From assembly GCA_002732905.1 (NCBI GenBank), contig NVTC01000014.1:12682-23702 (forward strand): a DNA stretch of 11,021 nt, in the 5' to 3' direction. Shown piece by piece: positions 1-5,716 of the stretch (within the stretch, counting starts at the first letter, position 1; the number at the start of each line of letters is the position of its first letter). The notes under the pieces were generated by a model. That model saw only the letters and a program-made list of their open reading frames with translations. It did not search any database and was not told the origin of the DNA. A program made the position numbers and the translations under genes. Origin of the DNA: Robiginitomaculum sp. (GTDB taxonomy: Bacteria; Pseudomonadota; Alphaproteobacteria; Caulobacterales; Maricaulaceae).

Positions 1-708
1 CACATGTCCAATGTGACGGGCACAATAAACCCTGTTCGCGACATGGGTAAAACCGCCCACGATCATGGTTGTATTTTCGTGGTCGACGGCACCCAAGCCG
101 CCGTACATTTCCCAGTTGATGTTTTGGATGTTGATGCAGATTTCTACGCCATGACCGGGCATAAATTATACGGCCCCACAGGTATTGGAGCCCTATACGG
201 CAAGCGGGAAATGCTGGAACACCTACAACCATTTAACGGCGGCGGCGAAATGATCGAAGACGTGTTCTTAGACCGCATCACTTACGCTGACATTCCCCAT
301 AAATTCGAGGCTGGAACACCAGCAATTATAGAAGCGATAGGATTGGGCGCAGCCATAGATTGGTTGTCCCAGTATGATCGGGCCGAAATTGAAGCCCACG
401 AAATGAAATTATACGACCGCGCTTTGGCAGGCCTCAAACAGGTGAATGCGTTTCGCCTCATTGGCAATGCGCCGAACAAAGGGGCCGTATTAGCCTTCAC
501 CCTAGAAGGCGCACACGCTCATGATATTGCGCAAATTCTTGACAAATACGGTGTAGCTATTCGCGCTGGCATGCATTGCACCCAACCCTTGATGGAAAGC
601 TTCGGCGTCCATTCAACCGCCCGTGCTAGCTTCGCACTTTACAACACAGAAGACGAAGTTGACCGCCTTATCGAAGCCGTCAACAAAGCCAGAAAGTTTT
701 TGTCATGA
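1..708 (+). CDS. sufS: SufS cysteine desulfurase, C-terminal part (5' end outside window)
   Basis: PLP-dependent group II cysteine desulfurase. It takes sulfur from L-cysteine as an enzyme persulfide and passes it to the SUF iron-sulfur assembly machinery in the cytoplasm. The frame is open from base 1 (His-Met-Ser-Asn-Val), so the N-terminal half lies upstream of the window; about 235 of some 400 residues are present. Visible motifs are the VDGTQAA segment around the PLP site, TGHKLYGP with the PLP-binding lysine (codon 163-165), the FEAGTPAI segment, and GMHCTQPLM with the catalytic, persulfide-forming cysteine (codon 577-579). SufT and SufA follow on the same strand, as in the usual alphaproteobacterial suf operon. 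The TGA stop lies in the loop of a long inverted repeat. Identification is secure from the motifs and neighbours. Confidence 0.95.
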   Translation, partial: HMSNVTGTINPVRDMGKTAHDHGCIFVVDGTQAAVHFPVDVLDVDADFYAMTGHKLYGPTGIGALYGKREMLEHLQPFNGGGEMIEDVFLDRITYADIPHKFEAGTPAIIEAIGLGAAIDWLSQYDRAEIEAHEMKLYDRALAGLKQVNAFRLIGNAPNKGAVLAFTLEGAHAHDIAQILDKYGVAIRAGMHCTQPLMESFGVHSTARASFALYNTEDEVDRLIEAVNKARKFLS

Positions 709-719
709 TAAAAACTTTC
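692..719 (+). repeat. 10-bp perfect inverted repeat around the sufS stop codon
   Basis: GAAAGTTTTT (692-701) and AAAAACTTTC (710-719) are exact reverse complements separated by 8 nt (702-709). The sufS TGA stop (706-708) lies in the loop. In RNA this would form an A/U-rich hairpin at the end of sufS. There is no GC-rich stem followed by a U-run, so it is not a standard intrinsic terminator. A second, shorter inverted repeat (CTGGG 730-734, CCCAG 744-748) follows before sufT. A role in mRNA processing, stability or coupling is inference. Confidence 0.6.
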
Positions 720-772
720 AATAATGAAGCTGGGCTTTTTTATCCCAGAACAATGACTATATAGGTAAGACC

Positions 773-1171
773 ATGACTGAAGATATGAAAACAGAATTAG
801 ATACAGAACACGACGTGATCGACGTATCACCTACTGCGCCTGCGACTAAACCCACCGATAAAGACATCGAGCGGGTGACAGCAGAAGTGATCACCCAGAT
901 CAAAACCGTATTTGACCCGGAAATTCCGGTGGATATCTATGAGCTTGGTTTGATTTACAAGGTCCAGCTTGAGGACGACTGGGTGTTGAAAGTTGACATG
1001 ACACTGACCGCACCGGGTTGCCCCGTGGCCGGAGAAATGCCAATTTGGGTGCAAGAAGCCTGTATCATGATCGACGGTGTGGTCAAAGTAGAGGTTGATA
1101 TGGTGTTCGATCCCCCTTGGACCCCGGATTTGATGAGCGACGAAGCCCGGCTTGAACTGAATATGTTTTAA
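773..1171 (+). CDS. sufT: SufT, MIP18/DUF59-family iron-sulfur assembly protein
   Basis: 132-residue protein of the MIP18 (DUF59) family, the SufT/YitW type that helps iron-sulfur cluster maturation or delivery in the cytoplasm. The first 30 or so residues are a polar, low-complexity lead (MTEDMKTELDTEHDV). The conserved domain then starts with DPEIPVDIYELGLIY (about 48-62), the family hallmark. Next comes MTLTAPGCP with the conserved cysteine at about residue 83, and the terminal DPPWTPDLMSDEARLELN. Its place between sufS and sufA matches the standard alphaproteobacterial operon. The ATG at 773 is preceded by a weak AGG-type ribosome site (about 763-765). The exact biochemical role of bacterial SufT is less settled than that of the other SUF proteins. 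The family call is firm. Confidence 0.93.
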   Translation: MTEDMKTELDTEHDVIDVSPTAPATKPTDKDIERVTAEVITQIKTVFDPEIPVDIYELGLIYKVQLEDDWVLKVDMTLTAPGCPVAGEMPIWVQEACIMIDGVVKVEVDMVFDPPWTPDLMSDEARLELNMF

Positions 1172-1176
1172 ACCCC

Positions 1177-1230
1177 AGTAGGAATAATGTGATAAGTAGG
1201 AATAATGTGATAAGTAGGAATAATGTGATG
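1177..1230 (+). repeat. Three tandem 18-bp copies of the sufA ribosome-binding region
   Basis: The unit AGTAGGAATAATGTGATA occurs at 1177-1194 and 1195-1212. A third copy at 1213-1230 differs only in its last base (A to G), and that change creates the ATG start of sufA. Each unit carries an AGGA Shine-Dalgarno-like core, an ATG directly followed by TGA (a start-stop codon pair, ATGTGA), and an overlapping GTG. Because 18 is a multiple of three, the GTG codons at 1189, 1207 and 1225 are all in frame with sufA. The spacing from AGGA is 3 nt to the ATG-TGA pair, 5 nt to the GTG, and 8 nt to the sufA ATG in copy three. The repeat is seen directly; a translational-tuning role is inference. Confidence 0.92.
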
Positions 1231-1602
1231 GCCCAAGTTAAAAAAAGAGAAATACCAAAACTCGTTACCCTAACCGACGCGGCAGCTGGGCGTGTGCGCG
1301 AGATACTCAGTGAAAAAGGCCAAGGTTATCTGCGGGTCGGCGTTACCAACGGCGGCTGTGCCGGCATGGAATACCTGATGGAGTATGTCGGCGAGATCGA
1401 AAAATTTGATGAAGTCGTCGAAGACAACGGCGTCAAAATTGTCGTGGATGCCAAGGCCGTTCTATTCCTGCTCGGTTCTATCGTAGACTACGAGACAGAA
1501 ATCCTGCACTCAAAATTCGTGTTCAGAAACCCGAACCAGACCGACGCATGTGGTTGTGGTGAAAGTGTGACAATTATTCCGGTAGACGTAGCGGACGCAT
1601 GA
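1228..1602 (+). CDS. sufA: SufA, A-type iron-sulfur carrier (HesB/IscA family)
   Basis: 124-residue A-type carrier that binds a nascent [2Fe-2S]/[4Fe-4S] cluster and passes it to target apoproteins. The HesB-like domain spans most of the chain (about 12-117). The three conserved cluster-ligand cysteines are all visible: C44 in NGGCAGMEY, and C108 and C110 in the terminal DACGCGES motif. I chose the ATG at 1228 because it has AGGA 8 nt upstream and gives a typical N-terminus (MAQVKKREIPK). In-frame GTG codons at 1189, 1207 and 1225 lie in the upstream 18-bp repeats. They could initiate longer forms that add one or two SRNNVI-type units or a single residue. The 3' end overlaps the next gene by ATGA. 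The call is firm; the start is somewhat uncertain because of the repeats. Confidence 0.94.
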   Translation: MAQVKKREIPKLVTLTDAAAGRVREILSEKGQGYLRVGVTNGGCAGMEYLMEYVGEIEKFDEVVEDNGVKIVVDAKAVLFLLGSIVDYETEILHSKFVFRNPNQTDACGCGESVTIIPVDVADA

Positions 1603-2003
1603 GTGAAGTAAAAAATGTTAAGTCCATTTATTTAACCACGATATATGCATATTTAGGCATTGCATCTTTTGTTCCAATCTACTTTTTAAATTTATCAAGT
1701 GGTTTAAATTTTTTATTACTGCTGTGTGGGAGTGCGCTATTTAGTTTTTGGTATTTCACGGTGAAAAAATTGCCACTCTGGAAAATACCAAAAACTCAAC
1801 GGCGCGAAATTACTAAACACTATCAGTTTAACAAGTATGTAGTTTTCGGTATTTTTAGTACAAGCGTCTTGTCTGCTGTGTTGCACTTTAGTTTGTTCAA
1901 AACCAACTTTAAGGAAGTTATGGGCATAGGGATTATTGTTTTCATTGTTTTACTAAGCGTGTCCACTTTCGTGTATGCTCATAATATGAAAGAGAGTTCA
2001 TAA
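1599..2003 (+). CDS. Small four-helix integral membrane protein, function unknown
   Basis: 134-residue protein that I do not recognise. It has four hydrophobic stretches suited to membrane helices, at about residues 10-30, 34-55, 80-100 and 106-127. Between helices two and three is a basic cytoplasmic-type loop (KKLPLWKIPKTQRREITKHYQ). No cysteine motif or catalytic signature is visible. Its start overlaps the sufA stop as ATGA, and its TAA stop overlaps the next ATG as TAATG, so it is probably translationally coupled on both sides. By hand count over 1621-1980 it is about 34% GC, well below sufA (about 52% over 1321-1500) and the GST gene. This could reflect Phe/Leu/Ile-rich membrane coding or a later insertion into the operon. 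The tight overlaps support a real gene. Confidence 0.75.
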   Translation: MSEVKNVKSIYLTTIYAYLGIASFVPIYFLNLSSGLNFLLLLCGSALFSFWYFTVKKLPLWKIPKTQRREITKHYQFNKYVVFGIFSTSVLSAVLHFSLFKTNFKEVMGIGIIVFIVLLSVSTFVYAHNMKESS

Positions 2004-2587
2004 TGAAACTCATACATTCCCCTACATCGCCCTATTCCCGCAAATGCCGCATCCTTATTCTTGAAAAAAGATTGGACGTCGAAGATGTGACCACAATACC
2101 GTTTGACGACGACGATGTTTTACATAAGGCCAATCCGCTCGGCAAAGTTCCAGCCTTAGTTACCCCTGAGACGACACTTTACGATAGCCCTGTTATTTGT
2201 GAGTATTTGGATGCTTTAGAAAAGCCTTGGTTACCTAGGGGCGCATCCGCATGGCGGCAGAAGACTTTGCATGCACTCGGCGACGGCATTATTGATGCGG
2301 TTCTTGCATTCCGTATGGAGCGTATTCGGCCCCAAGAACAATGGTGGGATTTCTGGGCTGAGCGTCAGGAAAATGCTACAGTACGCGCACTGCAACACCT
2401 AGAAACCATTACGGACGAGTTGGGCGACCCTTGGGAATACGGCAATCTCTCTATAGCGTGCGCACTCGGATATGTAGACCTCCGCGCCGCTGACATGCAG
2501 TGGCGCGATCACATGCCTAAACTAGCCAAATGGCTTGAGACGTTTGAAAAACTGGACAGTTGGGTACAAACCGCACCGCCAGCTTAA
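2003..2587 (+). CDS. YibF-like glutathione S-transferase family protein
   Basis: 194-residue cytosolic GST-fold protein. The N-terminal thioredoxin-like domain (about 1-78) begins MKLIHSPTSPYSRKCRI, where S9 is in the position used to activate glutathione. It also has NPLGKVPALV, containing the cis-proline of the glutathione site, and DSPVICEYLD for binding the gamma-glutamyl part. The C-terminal helical domain (about 85-190) includes ALGDGIIDAVLAFRMERIRP and IACALGYVDLR. These pattern matches resemble the YibF-type GSTs of E. coli, whose physiological substrate is not established. The ATG overlaps the preceding stop (TAATG), which makes it the last gene of the suf-linked cluster. Its stop lies 4 bp from the convergent trcR stop. 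The GST assignment is firm; the substrate is unknown. Confidence 0.9.
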   Translation: MKLIHSPTSPYSRKCRILILEKRLDVEDVTTIPFDDDDVLHKANPLGKVPALVTPETTLYDSPVICEYLDALEKPWLPRGASAWRQKTLHALGDGIIDAVLAFRMERIRPQEQWWDFWAERQENATVRALQHLETITDELGDPWEYGNLSIACALGYVDLRAADMQWRDHMPKLAKWLETFEKLDSWVQTAPPA

Positions 2588-2591
2588 GGGC

Positions 2592-3266
2592 TTAGCCCCC
2601 AGATGTAGCAGGCTTGAACAAGCTTTCGAGTGTATGTTCAGTTTTCGGAGCTTCGGCTACCGGCGCATCAACAACTGGCTTCAAAGCATCGCCTTGATCG
2701 CCCTTGGGCGCATTTTTGGCATCCAATTTAGCTTTCTTCTCAGCCGCAATTTTCACCGCTTCGTCCAAATCCATTTGTGAGCACAGGCCTAGGGAAACTG
2801 GGTCAGTTGGGTTAATGGTGCTGGTCTTCCAATGTGTCCGGTCACGGATAGAATTAATCGTTGGTTTAGTCGTACCGATCAGTTTTGAAATTTGCGGATC
2901 AGACACTTCCGGGTGATTACGGACGAGCCAAGCAATAGCATCCGGACGATCCTGACGACGTGATAACGGCGTATAACGGGGACCACGGCGTTTTTTGGTT
3001 TTGCTGGCTGGGATCGGTGAAGCATCAAAGCTGACGGCCACCAAATTATAACGTGCGTCTTTTTCTGCTTTTTCAATTTCGTCCCGGGTCACTTGGCCGT
3101 TTGAAATTGGGTCAGCACCGCGAATACCCGCAGCCACATCCCCATCAGCAATGCCTTTGACCTCTAGGATATGCAAATCGCAAAAAGCAGAAATTTGCTC
3201 AAACGTCATCACTGTATTGTCGATTAGCCAAACTGCTGTGGCTTTCGGCATTAAAATCTTGCTCAT
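2592..3266 (-). CDS. trcR: TrcR, alphaproteobacterial cell-cycle transcriptional regulator (DUF1013)
   Basis: 224-residue DUF1013-family protein, known in Alphaproteobacteria as the cell-cycle transcriptional regulator TrcR. The conserved part runs from MPKATAVWLIDNTVMTFEQI through ADGDVAAGIRGADPI (N-terminal helix-turn-helix-like region). A basic linker (SKTKKRRGPRYTPLSRRQD) leads to a second helix-turn-helix-like segment, PEVSDPQISKLIGTTKPTI (about 119-137). The C-terminus (from about 175) is a Lys/Ala/Pro-rich tail that looks disordered. The ATG at 3264-3266 has GGAG 6 nt upstream; an upstream in-frame TTG would add only four residues. It is divergent from DUF1192-rcdA, another cell-cycle module, and its leader holds a terminator-like hairpin and a dyad. 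Family call firm; its target genes cannot be read from the sequence. Confidence 0.92.
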   Translation of the reverse strand: MSKILMPKATAVWLIDNTVMTFEQISAFCDLHILEVKGIADGDVAAGIRGADPISNGQVTRDEIEKAEKDARYNLVAVSFDASPIPASKTKKRRGPRYTPLSRRQDRPDAIAWLVRNHPEVSDPQISKLIGTTKPTINSIRDRTHWKTSTINPTDPVSLGLCSQMDLDEAVKIAAEKKAKLDAKNAPKGDQGDALKPVVDAPVAEAPKTEHTLESLFKPATSGG

Positions 3267-3288
3267 GTCTTTCTCCAACTATGAAAAG

Positions 3289-3313
3289 TGATCAAAGTTT
3301 CATTCTTTGATCA
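3289..3313. promoter_or_regulatory. Perfect 9-bp inverted repeat in the trcR leader, possible operator
   Basis: TGATCAAAG (3289-3297) and CTTTGATCA (3305-3313) are exact reverse complements with a 7-nt spacer. The right arm also lies in a perfect 10-bp palindrome, TTTGATCAAA (3306-3315). The element sits 23-47 nt upstream of the trcR start codon, downstream of the terminator-like hairpin. It could be a dimeric-protein operator, for example for trcR autoregulation, or a stem-loop in the leader RNA. The sequence alone does not separate these. Confidence 0.55.
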
Positions 3314-3321
3314 AATCCCAT

Positions 3322-3344
3322 GAAAAAACCCCGCTCGGCGGGGT
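3322..3344 (-). terminator. Intrinsic terminator between trcR and the DUF1192-rcdA promoter region
   Basis: The stem ACCCCGC (3328-3334) / GCGGGGT (3338-3344) with a 3-nt loop is preceded on the + strand by an A-run (3323-3328). On the - strand it therefore reads as a GC stem followed by six T residues, a textbook Rho-independent terminator. On the + strand the following sequence is only GGTTTT, which is weaker. It ends leftward transcription about 56 nt before the trcR ATG, although no - strand gene lies just to its right. A second small hairpin (GGTTT 3345-3349, AAACC 3353-3357) abuts it. It may insulate the divergent promoters or act as a leader attenuator. Confidence 0.75.
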
Positions 3345-3367
3345 GGTTTTGGAAACCTTAGCTCCCG

Positions 3368-3383
3368 GTTAACCCTTATCTAA
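3368..3383 (-). promoter_or_regulatory. CtrA-like box
   Basis: On the - strand the sequence reads TTAG, seven bases, TTAAC. It matches the CtrA consensus TTAA-N7-TTAAC with one mismatch. It lies in the control region shared by trcR and DUF1192-rcdA, about 93 bp upstream of the DUF1192 start, and overlaps the candidate trcR -10. CtrA control would suit this location because RcdA takes part in CtrA degradation. One-mismatch matches occur by chance, so confidence is limited. Confidence 0.35.
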
Positions 3384-3405
3384 GCCTTTTAATTCGTTTT
3401 GGCAA
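3377..3405 (-). promoter_or_regulatory. Candidate trcR promoter
   Basis: On the - strand, TTGCCA (3400-3405) resembles a -35 element (5 of 6). A 17-bp spacer separates it from TAGATA (3377-3382), a modest -10. Transcription would start near 3370 and run leftward through the terminator-like hairpin at 3322-3344, giving a leader of about 100 nt before trcR. The spacing is ideal but the -10 is weak, so this is a prediction only. Confidence 0.35.
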
Positions 3406-3475
3406 GAGGGTACACTATTTATTGGCGAAGCTAGAAATTTGCCATATAAGGACTGAAATAGGGACGGGTTCACAC

Positions 3476-3673
3476 ATGGATATTTTGGACGATGCAGACT
3501 TAAAAAGGGCTGGCCAGGCATTTTGTGTCGGCGAGGACCTATACGGTGTCTCCGTAACCCAATTGAAGGAAAGATTGACAATACTGGAAGCTGAACAGGC
3601 ACGCATCGCACGCGAGATCGATAAAAAAACCAAAGATTTATCAAGCGCTGAAACTTTTTTCGGAAAAACTTAA
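3476..3673 (+). CDS. DUF1192 family protein
   Basis: 65-residue small acidic protein of the alphaproteobacterial DUF1192 family, whose function is unknown. The conserved core is GEDLYGVSVTQLKERLTILE (about 20-40), followed by a charged helix EQARIAREIDKKTKDLSSAE that is probably a short coiled coil. I placed the start at the ATG at 3476 (MDILDDADLKRAGQAF). The 18 residues gained from an upstream in-frame ATG (3422) do not look like the family. No strong Shine-Dalgarno is visible before 3476; GGGACGGG at about 3461-3468 is the best candidate. It precedes rcdA by 80 bp on the same strand, and this DUF1192/rcdA neighbourhood recurs in Alphaproteobacteria, suggesting a shared cell-cycle or envelope context. 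Confidence 0.85.
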   Translation: MDILDDADLKRAGQAFCVGEDLYGVSVTQLKERLTILEAEQARIAREIDKKTKDLSSAETFFGKT

Positions 3674-3753
3674 AGTTGGCGCGCACTTTGCACACATAAG
3701 CACAAACAGACTATTTTGATACACAGGCTAATATGCCCGTAATGGAGTTAACA

Positions 3754-4338
3754 ATGAACGATAGCACAGGATTTAGCAAAGGATTTGGCGCAGGACGTAC
3801 GCAACCAAATACCATGGTTGATACATTAGGGCCACAAGCTGAAACACGGCTCAAAGAATTTACGGCCTCAGAGTTGTTTGCTAAAACCTTCCGCGAAGGC
3901 ATGGATATGGTCGAAGAAACCGCGGCTTATCTCGACGGCACTGGGCGGCAAGACAGTAAAATGCTCGCACGGAATGAAGCCCTTATCTATGCATCCCAAA
4001 GCATGCGGTTAACCACGCGCCTCATGCAGGTCGCTTCTTGGCTTTTGGTGCAACGCGCACTGAAAGAAGGTGAAATGACCGGAGCGGAGGCCAGAGCCGA
4101 AAAGTACAGACTTGTCCCTGAACGGGAAACAGATACCGAAAACGCAAAACCACTCGCGCAACATGCAGCAATCTTGCCTGCTTTATTGTTAGATTTGCTC
4201 GCCCGTTCCGAAAAATTATATGAGCGCATCGTTCGCCTTGATAGGTCTCTTTACGGTTCGATCAATGCTCAGCACGGTAATACGGTGGCCGACCAAATTA
4301 GCCGCCTAGAAGCAGCATTCTCTAATTTTCCCAGCTAA
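3754..4338 (+). CDS. rcdA: RcdA, protease adaptor for CtrA degradation (DUF1465)
   Basis: 194-residue DUF1465 protein. In Caulobacter, RcdA is a polar adaptor that works with CpdR and PopA to deliver CtrA and other substrates to the ClpXP protease. The sequence is almost all helical, as expected for the RcdA helical bundle. Conserved-looking segments are FTASELFAKTFREGMDMVEETAAYLDG (about 31-57), YASQSMRLTTRLMQVASWLLVQRAL (about 80-104), and a C-terminal helix LLDLLARSEKLYERIVRLD. I chose the ATG at 3754 because GGAG lies 6 nt upstream (3744-3747); an in-frame ATG at 3733 would add seven residues without a better site. It is convergent with rpmE across a shared terminator. The family call is firm; the adaptor role is by homology. 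Confidence 0.92.
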   Translation: MNDSTGFSKGFGAGRTQPNTMVDTLGPQAETRLKEFTASELFAKTFREGMDMVEETAAYLDGTGRQDSKMLARNEALIYASQSMRLTTRLMQVASWLLVQRALKEGEMTGAEARAEKYRLVPERETDTENAKPLAQHAAILPALLLDLLARSEKLYERIVRLDRSLYGSINAQHGNTVADQISRLEAAFSNFPS

Positions 4339-4357
4339 TTCATTAAGCCAAACCCAA

Positions 4358-4388
4358 TAAAAAACCCGCCAGCGAGGCGGGTTTTTTT
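4358..4388. terminator. Bidirectional intrinsic terminator between rcdA and rpmE
   Basis: The stem AAACCCGCC (4362-4370) / GGCGGGTTT (4376-4384) has a 5-nt loop (4371-4375). T residues run to 4388 on the + strand, and an A-run upstream (4359-4364) supplies the U-tract for the - strand. It lies between the convergent stops of rcdA (4338) and rpmE (4405), so it probably terminates both transcripts. Confidence 0.92.
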
Positions 4389-4404
4389 GTGTTTGAAGTT
4401 AGGT

Positions 4405-4623
4405 TTATGCAAAACCTTTGAATTTGTCTTTGAAGCGTGAAACGCGGCCAGCGCGGTCCATAAGCTTTTGTCCGCCGCCGGTCCAAGCCGGATGGGAAGA
4501 AGCGTCAATATCCAATACCAAAGTATCGCCTTCTTTGCCGTAAGTAGAGCGGGTCATATATTCTGTGCCGTTGGTCATAACCACTTTGATCGTGTGGTAA
4601 TCCGGGTGTAAATCTTTTTTCAT
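4405..4623 (-). CDS. rpmE: Ribosomal protein L31, cysteine-free type
   Basis: 72-residue 50S ribosomal protein bL31, at the usual length. Family features are [19 protein letters not shown] at the N-terminus, [19 protein letters not shown] in the middle, and [22 protein letters not shown] at the end. It contains no cysteine, so it lacks the zinc-binding Cys motif of the C+ type and should not need zinc; cysteine-free L31 is common in Alphaproteobacteria. The ATG at 4621-4623 has AGGA about 8 nt upstream. An upstream in-frame start would add ten residues unlike the family. It lies beside rcdA in a conserved neighbourhood. A good sigma70-like promoter overlaps the end of the upstream lysR gene, so it is probably transcribed alone. 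Confidence 0.95.
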   Translation of the reverse strand: MKKDLHPDYHTIKVVMTNGTEYMTRSTYGKEGDTLVLDIDASSHPAWTGGGQKLMDRAGRVSRFKDKFKGFA

Positions 4624-4666
4624 TGTATTTTCCTGTGTAATGCACGGGTTCAAGCGTTTGTGGTCC

Positions 4667-4680
4667 CCCGCGAAGGCGGG
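4667..4680 (-). other. GC-rich hairpin in the rpmE leader
   Basis: CCCGC (4667-4671) and GCGGG (4676-4680) form a 5-bp stem with a 4-nt loop; the - strand reads CCCGC-CTTC-GCGGG. It lies between lysR and rpmE just after the candidate rpmE -10, so it would be at the very 5' end of the rpmE transcript. No T-run follows it on the - strand, so it is a poor terminator for lysR. It may be a leader structure or one of the short dispersed GC palindromes common in such genomes. Confidence 0.35.
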
Positions 4681-4709
4681 CTTATAGCGCAGGGTTTTTA
4701 GGAAATCAA
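4681..4709 (-). promoter_or_regulatory. Candidate rpmE promoter overlapping the lysR stop codon
   Basis: On the - strand, TTGATT (4704-4709) and TATAAG (4681-4686) are separated by exactly 17 bp, a good sigma70-type match. The -35 includes the TGA stop of the lysR gene (4706-4708). The predicted start near 4674 gives a leader of about 50 nt, beginning inside the small GC hairpin, before rpmE. Confidence 0.55.
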
Positions 4710-5716
4710 GCGGCTGTTGTAGGAAGTTTCACTCGTTTTTTCGCATGCTGAGAGCGGCTTACCTCACTGTCCTCTACAATAGCAGGCATATGCAACATGG
4801 CATGCTCTATAAATACGGATTGTGCGCCGGTTTTAAAATGTGCGTGGTCTTTCTGGAGGGCATCAACAATAAAGTCAAAAGCGGCACGTACCCGTGCGCT
4901 TTTCTTTAAATCTTCATGAGCAACCACCCAAAGGTCTTCTTCACGCGTTAAATCGGGCAAAACACGAACAAGCCCCATTTCCATTGCATGTGCAGCATGA
5001 CCCACCATACCGATACCGTAACCAGCAAGCACAGCATTAAAATGCGCCATAAGATTATTTGTACGAAACACGATGCGCGGCGTGGGGACTACATTGCCAG
5101 ATGCGTCCAACGGCCAAAATGTTTGCGTGCCGATATTGAGCCGGACACCATCATGATCAAGCAGATCTTCGGGGCTTTTTGGCGTACCCCTCTCCTCTAA
5201 ATAAGCCCTTGATGCATAAAGACCAAAGCCAAAACGGGTAACGCGGCGGCCAATAAGGCTGTTTTGGGTGCCGGGCCCCATCCAGCGCAGGGCTATATCC
5301 GCCTCGCGCTGCGCCAAATTAGCGGCGCGGAAATCAATATTGACGTCGACAACGATATCCGGGTTATCCTTACGAAATTTTTGCATAATAGCCGGGAGCC
5401 AAAAATCACCAATGCCTTCAGAAGCGGTAATCATTACCGGGCCGACAAGAGAATGCTCCAATGTCGCCGAAGTGCGGGTAATCGCATCAGCTTCAGCTTC
5501 CATACGCCTGACATGGTCGAGCACCAGATAACCAAACTCTGTTGGTGCTAACTTACCATCTTCTTTCGTCAAGAGCGGCGCGCCAAAGCGAGCCTCTAAA
5601 GCCTTCATACGCCGCCCAACTGTTGGTTGGCTTATATTAAGCTGATCACCAGCAGCCGTAAGGCTACCCGTTTCGGCAACAGCAAGGAAAATTGGATAGT
5701 CGGACCAGTTGTTCAT
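4706..5716 (-). CDS. LysR-type transcriptional regulator
   Basis: 336-residue LysR-family regulator. The N-terminal winged helix-turn-helix (about 3-62) is clear, with [20 protein letters not shown] leading into [18 protein letters not shown]. The effector-binding domain (about 88-300) contains [38 protein letters not shown] and [14 protein letters not shown], resembling GcvA/amino-acid-type LysR proteins. A tail of about 30 residues beyond the usual end is rich in basic residues ([13 protein letters not shown]). I chose the ATG at 5714-5716, which begins [18 protein letters not shown], the standard LysR start; upstream in-frame codons add 27 residues with no family character. It is divergent from the TPR gene, its most likely target. 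The effector cannot be predicted. Confidence 0.92.
   Translation of the reverse strand: MNNWSDYPIFLAVAETGSLTAAGDQLNISQPTVGRRMKALEARFGAPLLTKEDGKLAPTEFGYLVLDHVRRMEAEADAITRTSATLEHSLVGPVMITASEGIGDFWLPAIMQKFRKDNPDIVVDVNIDFRAANLAQREADIALRWMGPGTQNSLIGRRVTRFGFGLYASRAYLEERGTPKSPEDLLDHDGVRLNIGTQTFWPLDASGNVVPTPRIVFRTNNLMAHFNAVLAGYGIGMVGHAAHAMEMGLVRVLPDLTREEDLWVVAHEDLKKSARVRAAFDFIVDALQKDHAHFKTGAQSVFIEHAMLHMPAIVEDSEVSRSQHAKKRVKLPTTAA

Noticed and set aside
726..742. AAGC-TGG-GCTT followed by T residues as a terminator after sufS
   Set aside because: The stem is only 4-5 bp and AT-rich, and sufT/sufA are expected to be co-transcribed with sufS.
1189..1227. A sufA start at GTG 1189 giving a MISRNNVISRNNV extension as the main product
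   Set aside because: The extension is simply translated repeat, unlike SufA N-termini, and ATG 1228 has a good ribosome site. Kept only as a possible alternative.
2588..2598. GGGCT-T-AGCCC palindrome at the GST/trcR junction as a terminator
   Set aside because: The loop would be one base, it overlaps the trcR stop, and no T-run follows on either strand.
2535..2780. An + strand open frame crossing from the GST gene into trcR
   Set aside because: It lies within the GST 3' end and antisense to trcR, with composition typical of a shadow frame.
3289..3315. TTTGATCAAA as an FNR/CRP-type site
   Set aside because: The FNR consensus needs TTGAT-N4-ATCAA; here the half-sites are fused with no spacer, and the wider dyad has a different geometry.
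3369..3695. Overlapping - strand open frames opposite DUF1192 (up to 108 codons)
   Set aside because: They are antisense to a recognised DUF1192 gene, lack family motifs and have no ribosome site.
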